Source: Viridibacillus soli (lineage in GTDB: Bacteria > Bacillota > Bacilli > Bacillales_A > Planococcaceae). Taken from it: a stretch of DNA of 64,000 bases. Under the pieces are notes generated by a model. It saw nothing but the letters and a program-made list of their open reading frames with translations. It ran no database searches and was not told the DNA's origin. Below, in pieces: positions 37,887 through 47,315 of the stretch. How positions within the stretch are numbered: the first letter of the stretch is position 1; every line of letters begins with the position of its first letter. A program made the position numbers and the translations under genes. The stretch covers positions 36,570 to 100,569 of the forward strand of contig NZ_JAEOAH010000023.1 in assembly GCF_016612995.1 (NCBI RefSeq), given 5' to 3'.

Positions 37887-38678
37887 TCACCCCTTTTGGA
37901 GCTTCATCCAATTGCATGCGCCCTTAACCGTCTTATAATTCACTGAAGCAGGGAAAAAATGCGTAAAGTCATTAAAATACCATGTTTCTACATGCTTATC
38001 GAATGCCTTTAAACTTTCTTCTAATAAAAAAGCATGCTGAATACCGACATGCTCATCTTTTTTACCATGAATTATTAATACAGGTACATTCAATTTCTTT
38101 ATTTCCACAATCGGTGACCGCTCATTATACGCCTCGGGTACTTTTGTAGGTGACCCTCCTATTACCCTCTTCATCATTCTGCGCATATCTATACGTTCTT
38201 CATACGTAAATTTAGGGTTGGACACACCTGACCATGTTACAATAGACGTAATATCATAGCGTAAAATCCCTGTCCAAAGCGCCATTATTCCTCCTCTTGA
38301 GAAAGCGAAAATATGAATGCGATGTGTTTGACAAAACTGCTTTAACACATCCACACCATTCACTGCATCAAAACGATCATTCCCTGCAAATTCATCACGG
38401 CCCTCTCCGCCGCGATTTCCCCGATAATACGGCGCAAAAACGACAAAACCTTGAGATGCAAATTGCGCTATACGAGCAGGTCGCACCATGCCAATTCCTT
38501 GCATACCTCCGCGTAAATATAAAAGCCCTTCATAAACACCTGCTATAGCTGGCTCTGCGAGTAGACCTTTCACACGCAAACCTTCAGACCAATATGTAAT
38601 TTCTGTTAGACGCACTTGTGGATTCGGAGATGGATAATCACGACGACTTTCAATAACGCCATTTATCTTCACGTTCAC
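37887..38678 (-). CDS. ytmA: Alpha/beta hydrolase YtmA
   Basis: S9-type alpha/beta hydrolase, 263 residues, orthologous in layout to B. subtilis YtmA. The nucleophile is S127 in IFAFSRGG; the acid is in IHGKKDEHVG and the base in FTHFFP. The start is a GTG at 38678 that overlaps the end of ytkD by 29 bases, with GGAGAAGG just upstream, indicating translational coupling. Substrate unknown; a peptidase or esterase is plausible. Confidence 0.9.
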   Translation of the reverse strand: MNVKINGVIESRRDYPSPNPQVRLTEITYWSEGLRVKGLLAEPAIAGVYEGLLYLRGGMQGIGMVRPARIAQFASQGFVVFAPYYRGNRGGEGRDEFAGNDRFDAVNGVDVLKQFCQTHRIHIFAFSRGGIMALWTGILRYDITSIVTWSGVSNPKFTYEERIDMRRMMKRVIGGSPTKVPEAYNERSPIVEIKKLNVPVLIIHGKKDEHVGIQHAFLLEESLKAFDKHVETWYFNDFTHFFPASVNYKTVKGACNWMKLQKG

Positions 38679-39123
38679 TCACCTTCTCCAGCATTTTTTT
38701 CATACCTGCATCTTTCATATAAAAGCTTAGACGGTCGCTATTACTTAATTCTTCATCCGTTAGTAATACGACTCCATTGGTTTCAAACTGCGGCTTAATA
38801 TCTTCGATTGTCTCAACATTTGCTACAAAAACAGCTTTTGTAAACGGACGTTCTTCATGCACATGATAAGTTGCAAGCCACTCGATTTCGTGAATCACCG
38901 CACCCGTCTCTTCATATACTTCTCGTTTAGCAGCTTGTTCTAGGGTTTCATCAGCTTCTACTTTGCCACCAGGAAATTCTAGTCCACGCTTTGGATGATC
39001 AGTTAATAACCACTGATTATTATATTTAGCTAAAACTAATACATGCTTTGGCAACATAGCAAATGCATTTTTTTTAAAAGATAATTCAACACCATAACCA
39101 TTTAAATCCGTAAATGTAAACAT
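38650..39123 (-). CDS. ytkD: Nudix hydrolase YtkD
   Basis: Nucleoside-triphosphate pyrophosphohydrolase of the Nudix family, 157 residues. The Nudix box is GGKVEADETLEQAAKREVYE continuing EETGA. B. subtilis YtkD (also MutTA) removes 8-oxo-dGTP and related nucleotides. The ATG at 39123 has AAGGAG eleven bases before it; the GTG at 39135 abuts that site and is unlikely. It heads the ytkD-ytmA-37418 unit. Confidence 0.9.
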   Translation of the reverse strand: MFTFTDLNGYGVELSFKKNAFAMLPKHVLVLAKYNNQWLLTDHPKRGLEFPGGKVEADETLEQAAKREVYEETGAVIHEIEWLATYHVHEERPFTKAVFVANVETIEDIKPQFETNGVVLLTDEELSNSDRLSFYMKDAGMKKMLEKVSEREDKWRY

Positions 39124-39174
39124 ACCTTCGCTCACTCCTTATTGCTCTAAGTGTAACGAAGGTATGTTTATCAA

Positions 39175-39483
39175 TCAACTATAATATGGCATTTGTTCGA
39201 TTAATTGTTTCGTTTCAGCGTCTCCAAATTCATGCACAAGTGCGTACATTTTTTTTAGACGTAAGTCAATTTCATCATTTTCAGGATCTAAATGGTATGG
39301 CACATATGGTAGCTGCGCTCTCCAAAAATTTTGCTGATCCAGTGTACTCGATTGGTTAAAAAGCTGGTCAAAAACTTTTACATACTGCGGTTCAATTTGA
39401 AGCTTAAATTCCCACGGCGAATCATATGGGCTAGTGTAATAGCGCTTATTCGCAATCGATACATAAAGTGTAATTGGCGTCAT
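39175..39483 (-). CDS. Hypothetical protein, 102 residues
   Basis: Soluble protein rich in tyrosine, proline and aromatic residues; no motif recognised. The frame begins MTPITLYVSIANKR and lies 51 bases upstream of ytkD on the same strand, so it may be the first gene of that unit. The ribosome site AAAAAGGA upstream of the ATG is acceptable. No function can be given. Confidence 0.65.
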   Translation of the reverse strand: MTPITLYVSIANKRYYTSPYDSPWEFKLQIEPQYVKVFDQLFNQSSTLDQQNFWRAQLPYVPYHLDPENDEIDLRLKKMYALVHEFGDAETKQLIEQMPYYS

Positions 39484-39618
39484 CGTATCATCCTTTTTAA
39501 CAGTAGGTTGCCCTGCTTTTGAATAACTATACTCCGCAAATTATGTAGCTATGGATTTTCTTTTTTTTCACGCTATCTTTTGATACATATATACTTTTCT
39601 AAATAGAGAAGACACAAA

Positions 39619-39670
39619 AAGGCTACTCTAATTTGACTTTTTTTAGATTCTTTAGAGTAGCCTCCCTTTT
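39619..39670. terminator. Terminator after metE
   Basis: Stem AGGCTACTCTAA/TTTAGAGTAGCCT with a TTTTT run on the minus strand. The rest of the 39484-39825 gap shows nothing. Confidence 0.8.
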
Positions 39671-39825
39671 CATTAATAATTAAACTTCCTTAATCACACA
39701 TTTAAATAACACAACCTGTTACGCATCTTATAAAACTCTATAAACCAAAGATAATCTATTGGATACACTAAATTTTTATCCAACAATATCTAATTGATAG
39801 CAAAGATTGAATTTCAACTTTTTGA

Positions 39826-42114
39826 TTATTTTATTCGTTGTACACTTCGTTCTCTCAATAATTTTGCAGTATTCACCATTCTCTCAAGAGCTGCTAAAGT
39901 TTCATCTGTTTTTCGCGTTTTCAAACCACAATCTGGATTAATCCAGCACTGTTCAGGTGAAATAGCTTCAAGGCTATCATTCACTACAGCTACCATCTCA
40001 TCTATATTAGGAATCCGTGGGCTATGAATATCATATACACCTAAACCAACACTATTCGTATATTTTGCATCTTTGAAAGCTTTAATAATTTCACCATGAC
40101 TTTTCGATGTTTCAATCGAAATAACATCTGCATCGAGTGCACGAATTGGTTCAATAAAGTCATTAAATTCGCAATAACACATATGTGTATGAATTTGCGT
40201 TTCATCTTCTACTCCAGAAGTAGCTAATTTAAAGGCATCTACAGACCAGTTCAAATAGTCATCATGTTTTTTAGCTTTCAATGGTAACCCTTCTCTAAGT
40301 GCAGGTTCATCGACTTGAATAACTCGAATACCAGCACTCTCTAATACTTTAATTTCCTTTCGTAGCGCTAAGGCAATTTGTTGTGCCACAATACTACGTG
40401 GAATATCATCACGAACAAATGACCAATTTAATATCGTAATAGGTCCTGTCAGCATACCTTTAACAGGTTTCGTTGTTAACGTTTGTGCGTAAACTGTTTC
40501 ATCAAGAGTCATTGGGTTCTCCCATTTAACATCACCATAAATGATTGGTGGTTTTACACAACGTGAGCCATATGAAACTACCCACGCATTTGCTGTAAAT
40601 ACAAATCCAGCTAATTTTTCTCCAAAGTATTCGACCATATCGGTTCTTTCGAATTCACCATGTACTAAAACATCAAGCTCTAAACCTTCTTGGTATGCAA
40701 TCCATCTTTCAATTTCATCTTTTATAAAATTATCGTGTTGTTCTTTACCAATCTGTCCCTTTTTCAACTGTGTACGATTTCGCTTCACTTCAGCTGTTTG
40801 TGGAAAACTACCTATTGTTGTTGTTGGGAATCTCGGTAGTTGTAAAAGCTCTTGTTGGAGATCTTTTCGAATAGCATATTCTGAGATGCGAGATAAAGAA
40901 ACTTCACTCAATCGTTTAATACTATTCTGTACTTCTTCTTGTTGACGTACTAGGCTGTTGTTTAGTAATTCTCTAGCTAGACGATTGTTTTCGAAAGCTT
41001 CTTGATACACATCTCTACCATTTTTCAATGCATTTTTCAAAATAGCTAACTCTTGTAACTTTTCATTAGCAAAAGCTAAGTTATCGTTTAACTCTTTGGG
41101 TAAGTTCGACTCTAGTGTTAAGCTAACTGGCACATGCATTAAGCTACACGATGGCTGAATCCACAAATGATTTGGTGTAACTAAGCTTTCTAATTCAACT
41201 AGCAAATCTAATGATTGTTGCAAAGGAGTAATCCAAATGTCTCGACCATTAATAATTCCCGCTGAAAGAACTTTGTCTTTTGGAAATCCAAAATTCCTAA
41301 TATTCGATATATTCTCTTCAAAACCATGTACGAAATCTAACGCAATACCTGCTACAGGTAAATTAATTACTTCTTCATACCACTCTACTGATTCAAAATA
41401 GCTTTGTAATAACAATTTACTAGAACCTTTCGTAGTATTAAGCTGATCGTATATTTCTGTGATGATTCTCATATCGTCTGAAGATAACGAAGTTGCTAAA
41501 ATAGGTTCTTCTATTTGAACCCATTCTGCTCCAGCTAGTGATAGTTCACTCAACAATTGACTATATACATTAGTTAATTGAAGTAAATATGATGGTTTAT
41601 TCGACGTTTCTACTTCTTTTGTTAAAAGATAAAATGTTGCAGGACCAATGATTGTAGGCTTTATCTCTACATTGAAATTTTCTTTTGCTTCTAAGAAGTA
41701 ACGTAACGGTTTATTGTCAATTAGCTTTAAATTTTGTCCTTCATACTCCGGTACAATATAGTGGTAATTCGTATTAAACCACTTTGTCATTTCACTTGCA
41801 GGAGCAGCTTGATTTCCTCGTGCCATTGCATAATATGTTTCTAAAGAAACCGAATCTGAATTCCACTTATAACGTTTTGGGATGATCCCAAACATAGTAG
41901 CTAAATCTAGCATGCGATCGTAGTATGTAAAATCACCTACAGTTATTGAGTCAACTTTTGCATCTATTTGGACTTTAATATTCGCTAGTCGATACTCTTT
42001 CATTTGTGCTTCGAATTGTTGTTCACTTATTTCTTCTCCCCAAAATGCTTCAAGTGTTTTCTTCCATTCACGATTCGGCCCAATATATGGGTATCCGACA
42101 ACTGTACTTTTCAT
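39826..42114 (-). CDS. metE: Cobalamin-independent methionine synthase
   Basis: Transfers methyl from 5-methyltetrahydropteroyl-triglutamate to homocysteine without B12, 762 residues, the full two-barrel length. Zinc ligands are in HTHMCYC and the later PDCGLKTR; the N-terminal domain begins VVGYPYIGPNREWKK. I place the start at 42114, eight bases after GGAGG; the longer frame to 42129 would start inside that site. A cobalamin riboswitch with a terminator controls it, as expected for an enzyme dispensable when B12 is available. Confidence 0.97.
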   Translation of the reverse strand: MKSTVVGYPYIGPNREWKKTLEAFWGEEISEQQFEAQMKEYRLANIKVQIDAKVDSITVGDFTYYDRMLDLATMFGIIPKRYKWNSDSVSLETYYAMARGNQAAPASEMTKWFNTNYHYIVPEYEGQNLKLIDNKPLRYFLEAKENFNVEIKPTIIGPATFYLLTKEVETSNKPSYLLQLTNVYSQLLSELSLAGAEWVQIEEPILATSLSSDDMRIITEIYDQLNTTKGSSKLLLQSYFESVEWYEEVINLPVAGIALDFVHGFEENISNIRNFGFPKDKVLSAGIINGRDIWITPLQQSLDLLVELESLVTPNHLWIQPSCSLMHVPVSLTLESNLPKELNDNLAFANEKLQELAILKNALKNGRDVYQEAFENNRLARELLNNSLVRQQEEVQNSIKRLSEVSLSRISEYAIRKDLQQELLQLPRFPTTTIGSFPQTAEVKRNRTQLKKGQIGKEQHDNFIKDEIERWIAYQEGLELDVLVHGEFERTDMVEYFGEKLAGFVFTANAWVVSYGSRCVKPPIIYGDVKWENPMTLDETVYAQTLTTKPVKGMLTGPITILNWSFVRDDIPRSIVAQQIALALRKEIKVLESAGIRVIQVDEPALREGLPLKAKKHDDYLNWSVDAFKLATSGVEDETQIHTHMCYCEFNDFIEPIRALDADVISIETSKSHGEIIKAFKDAKYTNSVGLGVYDIHSPRIPNIDEMVAVVNDSLEAISPEQCWINPDCGLKTRKTDETLAALERMVNTAKLLRERSVQRIK

Positions 42115-42133
42115 CTTTTCATCCTCCAATTCA

Positions 42134-42178
42134 ATAAAAAAACCACCCTTTTATTATGTAGCCATAAAAAGGTGGTTG
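42134..42178 (-). terminator. Expression-platform terminator of the metE cobalamin riboswitch
   Basis: Stem AACCACC/GGTGGTT extended by TTTTA/TAAAA, followed by seven T on the minus strand just before metE. Confidence 0.88.
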
Positions 42179-42319
42179 ATGATTTTAATATAGTAAATAT
42201 CGAAAAAAATCAGGAATAAATAAAGTTATAGAATATACTATTCCCTTTCAAATTCGCTTATCGTACTAGGACATAGTTGTCCATTGAAAAATCTCTCTAA
42301 CACCTCCTATCCACGTAGG

Positions 42320-42520
42320 TTTGTTGGTGTGTACTAAACTAAGGCAGGTCTCCTGGCTTGTCATCATCGCTTACTTCCCCCTTCCCGTTACAGTTATAAC
42401 AGTGGATTTGAAAGTTTGCTCCTACATACAGTTGCGGGACAGCATCGGATTTTCACCGATTTCCCTTTTAAGCGACTATCTATTATAGATAGCGCACCTT
42501 AGCCTACACGATATTCAATT
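42320..42520 (-). promoter_or_regulatory. Cobalamin riboswitch of metE
   Basis: The minus strand contains the hallmark AAGCCAGGAGACCTGCC (42338-42355), AACGGGAAGGGGGAAGTAAG upstream of it and a B12-box-like CCACTGTTATAAC. The order and spacing match AdoCbl riboswitches. Bound cobalamin should trigger the downstream terminator and repress metE. The exact 5' limit is approximate. Confidence 0.92.
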
Positions 42521-42625
42521 GTTTTCTAAATATAACACAATGGAACGCTATTTGTATGTATTATTCGGAATTTTAAATAAATATTACATATTATTCATAA
42601 TAACCCTATTAAATTATTATTTTAA

Positions 42626-42820
42626 TTACAGTTTATCCGGGGCTACTTCCAACACTTCTTCCTTATAACCTACTAACTCTCTATAAACACTTTGATATGA
42701 TTTCTCTAAATCACTTAATGCTTGCTTCTTATTTTTGATTCCACTGCTTTCAATATTTAACGTAATTAATCTCTTTCCCTCTGCTAACGTAATACCGTCG
42801 TCATTGAATTGCGAATGCAT
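42626..42820 (-). CDS. Doubtful 64-residue ORF or remnant
   Basis: Charged, helical-looking peptide (KKQALSDLEKSYQSVYRELV) with no ribosome site before its ATG; the frame stays open nine codons further upstream. It may be the remnant of a longer gene or a chance frame. No family recognised. Confidence 0.25.
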   Translation of the reverse strand: MHSQFNDDGITLAEGKRLITLNIESSGIKNKKQALSDLEKSYQSVYRELVGYKEEVLEVAPDKL

Positions 42821-42984
42821 AACTATGGATTTTAATTGTAACTTATATTAATCATTATTATTTCCCCGTATCTGTTCATTAAAAAACACCTTTTATAAAA
42901 ATATAAAACAATATTTTTATTCATAATTCCCCATTTTAATGTCTTTCTCTTTTGTTTCAAATTAATAACTAACTTTTTAACACT

Positions 42985-43027
42985 AAAAACACCTCCAAGT
43001 TTATAGTTATAAACTTGGAGGTGTTTA
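42985..43027. terminator. Strong terminator after 43091-43513
   Basis: Seventeen-base near-perfect stem beginning AACACCTCCAAGTTTAT, with T tails on both strands. Confidence 0.9.
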
Positions 43028-43090
43028 GTACTTCTTACAATATGAGATCTCTTTTTTTAAAAATTTATCTTTATCATTAATTTTCTAATC

Positions 43091-43513
43091 TTAAACTTCC
43101 CCACTCTCATGGCTAAATTGCCATTCGATGCCGAACTTGTCCTTTAAACTTCCATAGCATTTACTCCAAAATGTTTCTTGTAACTCCATAGCTACTTTAC
43201 CGCCCACTTTTAGTGCTTCATAAGCAGATCTAAGTTCTTCTTCATTATCGCTAACAACGGCTAGGCTTACATTATTACCTTCTACAAAAGGTGAACCAGG
43301 GAAAACATCGGAAAACATAACATTGCTTCCAAGGATGCTGAGTCGAGTATGCATGACTAAATCTTTTGCTTCCTCTGGTAAAGTGTATTCTGGACTTTGA
43401 GGTGATTCACCAAAAGTCATAATTTGCGGCTTTTCTGTTTTAAAAACATCCGCATAAAATTCAGCTGCCTCGCGACAATTCCCATTAAAGTTCAAGTATA
43501 CATTAATAGCCAC
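43091..43513 (-). CDS. VOC/PhnB-like glyoxalase-fold protein
   Basis: Vicinal-oxygen-chelate fold protein of the PhnB-like (3-demethylubiquinone-9 methyltransferase-like) group, 140 residues. The N-terminus VYLNFNGNCREAAEFYADVF and the WQFSHE end are typical. I start at GTG 43513, ten bases after AAAGAGG; the longer ATG frame to 43540 contains that ribosome site. Its substrate is unknown. Single-gene unit with a strong terminator. Confidence 0.85.
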   Translation of the reverse strand: MAINVYLNFNGNCREAAEFYADVFKTEKPQIMTFGESPQSPEYTLPEEAKDLVMHTRLSILGSNVMFSDVFPGSPFVEGNNVSLAVVSDNEEELRSAYEALKVGGKVAMELQETFWSKCYGSLKDKFGIEWQFSHESGEV

Positions 43514-43646
43514 TTTGCACACGCCTCTTTTCTTCATCATATAGTTTGCACAACAAATTTCATCTTTATTCTATATTCCCAACCTAGTGGAGTCAAATAT
43601 TAAAGCATCACCAAATAATCATTCATACCCTTTAAAACTCTATAAG

Positions 43647-43680
43647 AAAACCATGCACCTTAATGTAGAAGTACATGGCT
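43647..43680 (-). terminator. Terminator after the YjfB-like gene
   Basis: Hairpin CCATGTAC/GTGCATGG followed by TTTTC on the minus strand. Confidence 0.6.
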
Positions 43681-43688
43681 TAAATAAA

Positions 43689-43871
43689 TCAAACTTGAAC
43701 GTCAATAGACGCCCCTTTATAAGGGTGAGCTGCTTGTGCCGGTTCAGGCATCTGTTCTAAAAGCTGGACAGCAGCTGTTGCTTGCATATTCATCGCATTT
43801 TGCAAAACGCTCATTTGTACAGTTTGTTGAAGCTGAGCAAGCTCCGAAGACATGATAGAGTTAATATCCAT
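43689..43871 (-). CDS. YjfB-family putative motility protein
   Basis: Sixty-residue protein starting MDINSIMSSELAQLQQTVQM, rich in glutamine and methionine, matching the YjfB family, which is annotated as putative motility protein. The ATG at 43871 lies eight bases after AAGGAG. No flagellar gene is nearby. The family's role is not well established. Confidence 0.75.
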   Translation of the reverse strand: MDINSIMSSELAQLQQTVQMSVLQNAMNMQATAAVQLLEQMPEPAQAAHPYKGASIDVQV

Positions 43872-44009
43872 TTGTATCACTCCTTTTCCCTTTTTAATAT
43901 CGGTATTTCCAATAGAATATTAATCCTTCCAACCGTTAAAAGATGTTACTCTCCAAGACAAGAATGTTCATGCAATACATAAAACATACGTTTAGCCGTT
44001 TGTTTCAAT

Positions 44010-44043
44010 AAAAACCCCTTGCGACATAATAATTCGCAAGGGA
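44010..44043 (-). terminator. Terminator after thiD
   Basis: Stem CCCTTGCGA/TCGCAAGGG followed by GTTTTT on the minus strand. Confidence 0.88.
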
Positions 44044-44056
44044 AACCTAATTCGTA

Positions 44057-44902
44057 TTATTTTGCAAAAAGCTCTGCACTTTCAATCGTTACCGTACAAC
44101 CGGTTTCTCCATACTTTCCATAAGCCGCATGATAAGTAGGGCCTACACCTTGTTTAAAGCCGAATGAATGACGGATCGCTGCTGAAATGAATTTCTTTGC
44201 CTCAATAACCGCTTCTGGTACTGTTTGACCTTTTGCTAAGCCAGCAGTAATAGCCGCCGAATACGTACAGCCTGCTCCATTCGTATGGATTGTATCGAAT
44301 CGAGGTGCTTCTAATAAATAAAATTGTTTGCCGTCATATAAGATGTCAATTGCAGGACCTTCTAATCGTCCACCTTTTACAAGCACATATTGTGGGCCGA
44401 GTTCATGTAATTTTTTTGCAGCATCTTTTAAATCCTCTACAGAATTCAGCTCCATATTATCCAATAAATAAGACGCTTCTGGCATATTTGGTGTGATAAT
44501 CGTTGCAAGAGGTAATAATTGCGTTCGCATTGCCTCCATAGCATCCTCTTTTAATAACGCCGAACCAATTTTTCCAATCATCACGGGATCCACGACAATA
44601 TTCTGCACACCCGATTGTTGTATCCACTGTGCCACATTTGTGATAATTTCATGCGTGAAAAGCATACCCGTTTTAATCGCATCCGCACCGATATCTTCTA
44701 ATATTGTATGTACTTGTGCTTCGATCGCTTCTACTGATTGTGGGAAAATCCCTTGTCCTGTTTTGGGATTTCTTGCCACAATCGCAGTAACAGCAGAGGT
44801 TCCAAATACATCTAGTTCCTGAAATGTTTTTAAATCAGCTTGAATCCCAGCTCCGCCACGTGCTGCTGAGCCCGCAATTGTTAATGCTCTTGAAATTGTC
44901 AT
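44057..44902 (-). CDS. thiD: Hydroxymethylpyrimidine/phosphomethylpyrimidine kinase
   Basis: Ribokinase-fold kinase, 281 residues, phosphorylating HMP and HMP-phosphate for thiamine synthesis; the closely related PdxK-type pyridoxine kinases cannot be fully excluded. The glycine block reads AGSAARGGAGIQADLKTFQE, a variant of the usual AGSDSSGGAGI seen in some Bacilli. The catalytic region is THTNGAGCTYSAA-like (HTNGAGCTYSAA). It follows an NCS1 permease of the HMP-transporter type by 15 bases, which supports the pyrimidine-salvage role. Confidence 0.88.
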   Translation of the reverse strand: MTISRALTIAGSAARGGAGIQADLKTFQELDVFGTSAVTAIVARNPKTGQGIFPQSVEAIEAQVHTILEDIGADAIKTGMLFTHEIITNVAQWIQQSGVQNIVVDPVMIGKIGSALLKEDAMEAMRTQLLPLATIITPNMPEASYLLDNMELNSVEDLKDAAKKLHELGPQYVLVKGGRLEGPAIDILYDGKQFYLLEAPRFDTIHTNGAGCTYSAAITAGLAKGQTVPEAVIEAKKFISAAIRHSFGFKQGVGPTYHAAYGKYGETGCTVTIESAELFAK

Positions 44903-44917
44903 GAACTTTCTTTCCCT

Positions 44918-46144
44918 TCATAATCTATCTACTAAATCTACTTTGCTAAAAACATTTTTTCTCTCTATAACTGCAACCATTGCTATTCTTACGATAAAGA
45001 CACCTACTAGCACCCAAAGTGTATGTCCTAGTGGAATCGGATATTTTAATGAAACATGATAAATGACAACACCTAACAGCCATAGTAATGCACTTTGCCA
45101 CGACCATTTCTTCTGCGGATCAATATGTCGGCGTTTTAATAAATAATAATCTGCAAACAATATACCATAAAGCGGCGCAAATACCGAACCAATGAAATAC
45201 AAAAATGATTCATATGCAGAAACACTTGCGGCAATTGCAATTACTACTGCTAGCAAGGTGAAAATCACCGATACAAAGCGTTCATTTGCCATTGGTACAA
45301 GGTTTTTAAAATTTACCCCTGCAGAATACGAATCTAAAAACGTCGTTAATACAGTAGATAATAAGACAATCATTAACGCTACAACACCAAGTCCACTTGC
45401 CATTAAAATCGCACTAATGTCAGACGAACCGACGTAAAGACTACCACCTAGCCCAATAATAAACATAAATGTACTACCAACACTGTAACCTAATACACTC
45501 ATTACTGTTCCCATTTTTTGATGCTTTACATGACGTGTGTAATCTCCAATAAGCGGTAACCAAGAAAGAGACATAACCGCGCTCAACTCTACAGCCGTAC
45601 TAAATTTCATCGTCGCATCAGGTATAGTTCCGACTCCACCCCCACCAAAAATGACAGAAGCTAATACGATTGTAAAACCAAATAAAATCGTCACAGCAAC
45701 AATATTTAGCTTCGAAATTTTCTTCAAGCCAAACAGTACCCACATCACGAGTATAGCGCCGATTAAAAGACTCCACAGCGCTTGAAAATCGAACGCAAAC
45801 AGCTCTTTTGAAATACCATTTAATGCGATAGAGCCCGTCGCAATCATAACGGATGCCCATCCAACAAGCTGTAACATATTCAATGTCGTTAAGCCGTAAG
45901 AACCATATGTACCAAAGGATATACGTGTCGCCTGTAAAGCCGTCACTCGACTATTCGCACTAATCCACGCAGATAAAAATAAAATAATTGCTCCAATCAC
46001 ATGACCGATAAGAATGGCCTGAATCCCCTTCGTTAAACCAAGCGGAGCTAAAAGTGAGCCTGTAACAATCTCTGCAATCGACACAGAGGCACCTACCCAA
46101 AGGAAGAACTGGCTAATGGTCGTTGTATTATATGTATTATTCAT
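44918..46144 (-). CDS. NCS1-family permease, putative HMP transporter (CytX-like)
   Basis: Nucleobase:cation symporter-1 family protein with about eleven to twelve transmembrane helices, 408 residues. It resembles CytX, the predicted hydroxymethylpyrimidine transporter, and cytosine permease CodB. It is the first gene of a pair with thiD, which makes pyrimidine import for thiamine salvage the best guess. I looked for a TPP riboswitch upstream and found none. Confidence 0.85.
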   Translation of the reverse strand: MNNTYNTTTISQFFLWVGASVSIAEIVTGSLLAPLGLTKGIQAILIGHVIGAIILFLSAWISANSRVTALQATRISFGTYGSYGLTTLNMLQLVGWASVMIATGSIALNGISKELFAFDFQALWSLLIGAILVMWVLFGLKKISKLNIVAVTILFGFTIVLASVIFGGGGVGTIPDATMKFSTAVELSAVMSLSWLPLIGDYTRHVKHQKMGTVMSVLGYSVGSTFMFIIGLGGSLYVGSSDISAILMASGLGVVALMIVLLSTVLTTFLDSYSAGVNFKNLVPMANERFVSVIFTLLAVVIAIAASVSAYESFLYFIGSVFAPLYGILFADYYLLKRRHIDPQKKWSWQSALLWLLGVVIYHVSLKYPIPLGHTLWVLVGVFIVRIAMVAVIERKNVFSKVDLVDRL

Positions 46145-46304
46145 GCTAACCCCTATTCTTCGAACAATTTATTTCCAGAATTATTCGCTATTGTAACCTA
46201 GTAAATGAGTATATTAAAAGGACCAATATTGCATAATTTGATAAGGTCAGTTTTAGAATAATTAAAGCTTTCAAAAAATTCCCATTCCCTCCTTGCATAG
46301 ATAA

Positions 46305-46340
46305 TAAAAGCACGAACCAGCTTCAGCCAATTCGTGCTAC
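46305..46340 (-). terminator. Terminator downstream of the racemase fragment
   Basis: Stem AGCACGAA/TTCGTGCT with a TTTTA tail on the minus strand. Confidence 0.8.
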
Positions 46341-46396
46341 TCTCTATTAACAACAATAGCTTTTAAAAATGCTCTAATTACTTTTCAATGATTATT

Positions 46397-46672
46397 TCAC
46401 CTATTATCTAATTCCAATACATTAATAATCTCTGGCATGAGTAAATGTAAAGGATTTAGTATGTTTCCATCTACATTCTTACTTGCGCCTACCATAGATA
46501 ATTGGGCTACTGCAATTATTCGAGTACCACCTTTTACTAGTCTCTCTAATTCGGAGGTGACAATCCTGTTGTGTTCTTCAAGTCGTCCCTCCATCACTAA
46601 ATTGAATGCACCTTCAATAATATGTATGTCAACATCTAATGATTTACCTAATTTGATTGCAAATTGGTTCAA
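46397..46672 (-). pseudogene. C-terminal fragment of an Asp/Glu-racemase-family protein
   Basis: 91 residues resembling the second half of aspartate/glutamate racemase-like proteins (EGAFNLVMEGRLEEHNRIV, then a cysteine-poor VAQLSMVGA where active family members usually have a catalytic cysteine or serine region). The frame opens at TTG without a ribosome site and abuts the end of a broken cytochrome gene, so it is a truncated remnant fused at about 46672. Confidence 0.55.
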
Positions 46673-46897
46673 ACAATGCTGCTAAATCAGACATTTTGAC
46701 CTATTAACGTTCCTTCTCCACCAACAGGCATATTATTTTTAATATATCCTGCCATTTTAGAAAGTCGTGCTAAACCAGCTCCGTCATTAAAGGAATCTTT
46801 TCTCCATAGTGCTGGGCCTGTATTTGGACCAGTGCCAGATCCATCTGCTGCGCGACATGCAATACATGAACTTTGATGAATTTTTTCATCATTATCT
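46673..46897 (-). pseudogene. 3' part of a broken thiosulfate-dehydrogenase-like cytochrome c
   Basis: Minus-strand frame reading DEKIHQSSCIACRAADGSGT, then GPNTGPALW and AGYIKNNMPVGGEGT. It is the second heme domain of a TsdA-like diheme cytochrome, but the heme motif CxxCH is CxxCR and a frameshift stops it at about 46695 before the expected DLAAF end. It continues the gene whose first half is at 47404-47800. Confidence 0.75.
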
Positions 46898-46931
46898 GTA
46901 CATGAATAATAAAGTCGTTTAATTCTACTCT

Positions 46932-46980
46932 AAAAAATATTATATCCTTCTCTCCATTAAATGATAGGAGGATATTATAG
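46932..46980 (-). terminator. Terminator after the 56-residue gene
   Basis: Stem ATAATATCCTCCT/AGAAGGATATAATAT followed by six T on the minus strand. Confidence 0.8.
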
Positions 46981-47075
46981 TTATTGAAAAATCGGTTAGT
47001 TGCTTTAAATTTGTTATTTTAACAAATAATAATGTTGTTTAATTCGGTAAGCGAATAATGAAGATTCGCCCCCAT

Positions 47076-47246
47076 TTAATTATTATTTTTAGCTTTCCCT
47101 CTATCCAGATAGATTAAAAATAAGTAGCCTACAAAACTAATTCCTAAGAGAACAACAGCCCATGTTGTTTCGTAATTCACTAAAATTCCAAACAAAGCAA
47201 TAATTGCTGACAGTATATACATATGAGTTTTTTTGAAAAATACCAT
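47076..47246 (-). CDS. 56-residue membrane protein inside the insertion
   Basis: Two hydrophobic helices (YILSAIIALFGILV and WAVVLLGISFVGYLFLIYL) and a basic C-terminal tail. AAGGG lies about ten bases before the ATG at 47246, and a TATAGT box lies further upstream. It is the only gene within the 500-bp insertion. I recognise no family; roles such as immunity or a small toxin are speculative. Confidence 0.6.
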   Translation of the reverse strand: MVFFKKTHMYILSAIIALFGILVNYETTWAVVLLGISFVGYLFLIYLDRGKAKNNN

Positions 47247-47315
47247 TTAACTTTCACCCTTTTCTTAACTATACGAACATTGAAATATTCTTACTCTTAC
47301 TATATAGGATAAAAA

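Noticed and set aside
40541..40945. 134-codon plus-strand frame
   Set aside because: Antisense to metE, cysteine/serine-rich shadow composition, no ribosome site.
46145..46400. TPP riboswitch upstream of the HMP permease and thiD
   Set aside because: Searched on the minus strand for the CTGAGA and the second conserved segment; neither is present.
46437..46685. 82-codon plus-strand frame
   Set aside because: Antisense to the racemase fragment, whose protein similarity is convincing.
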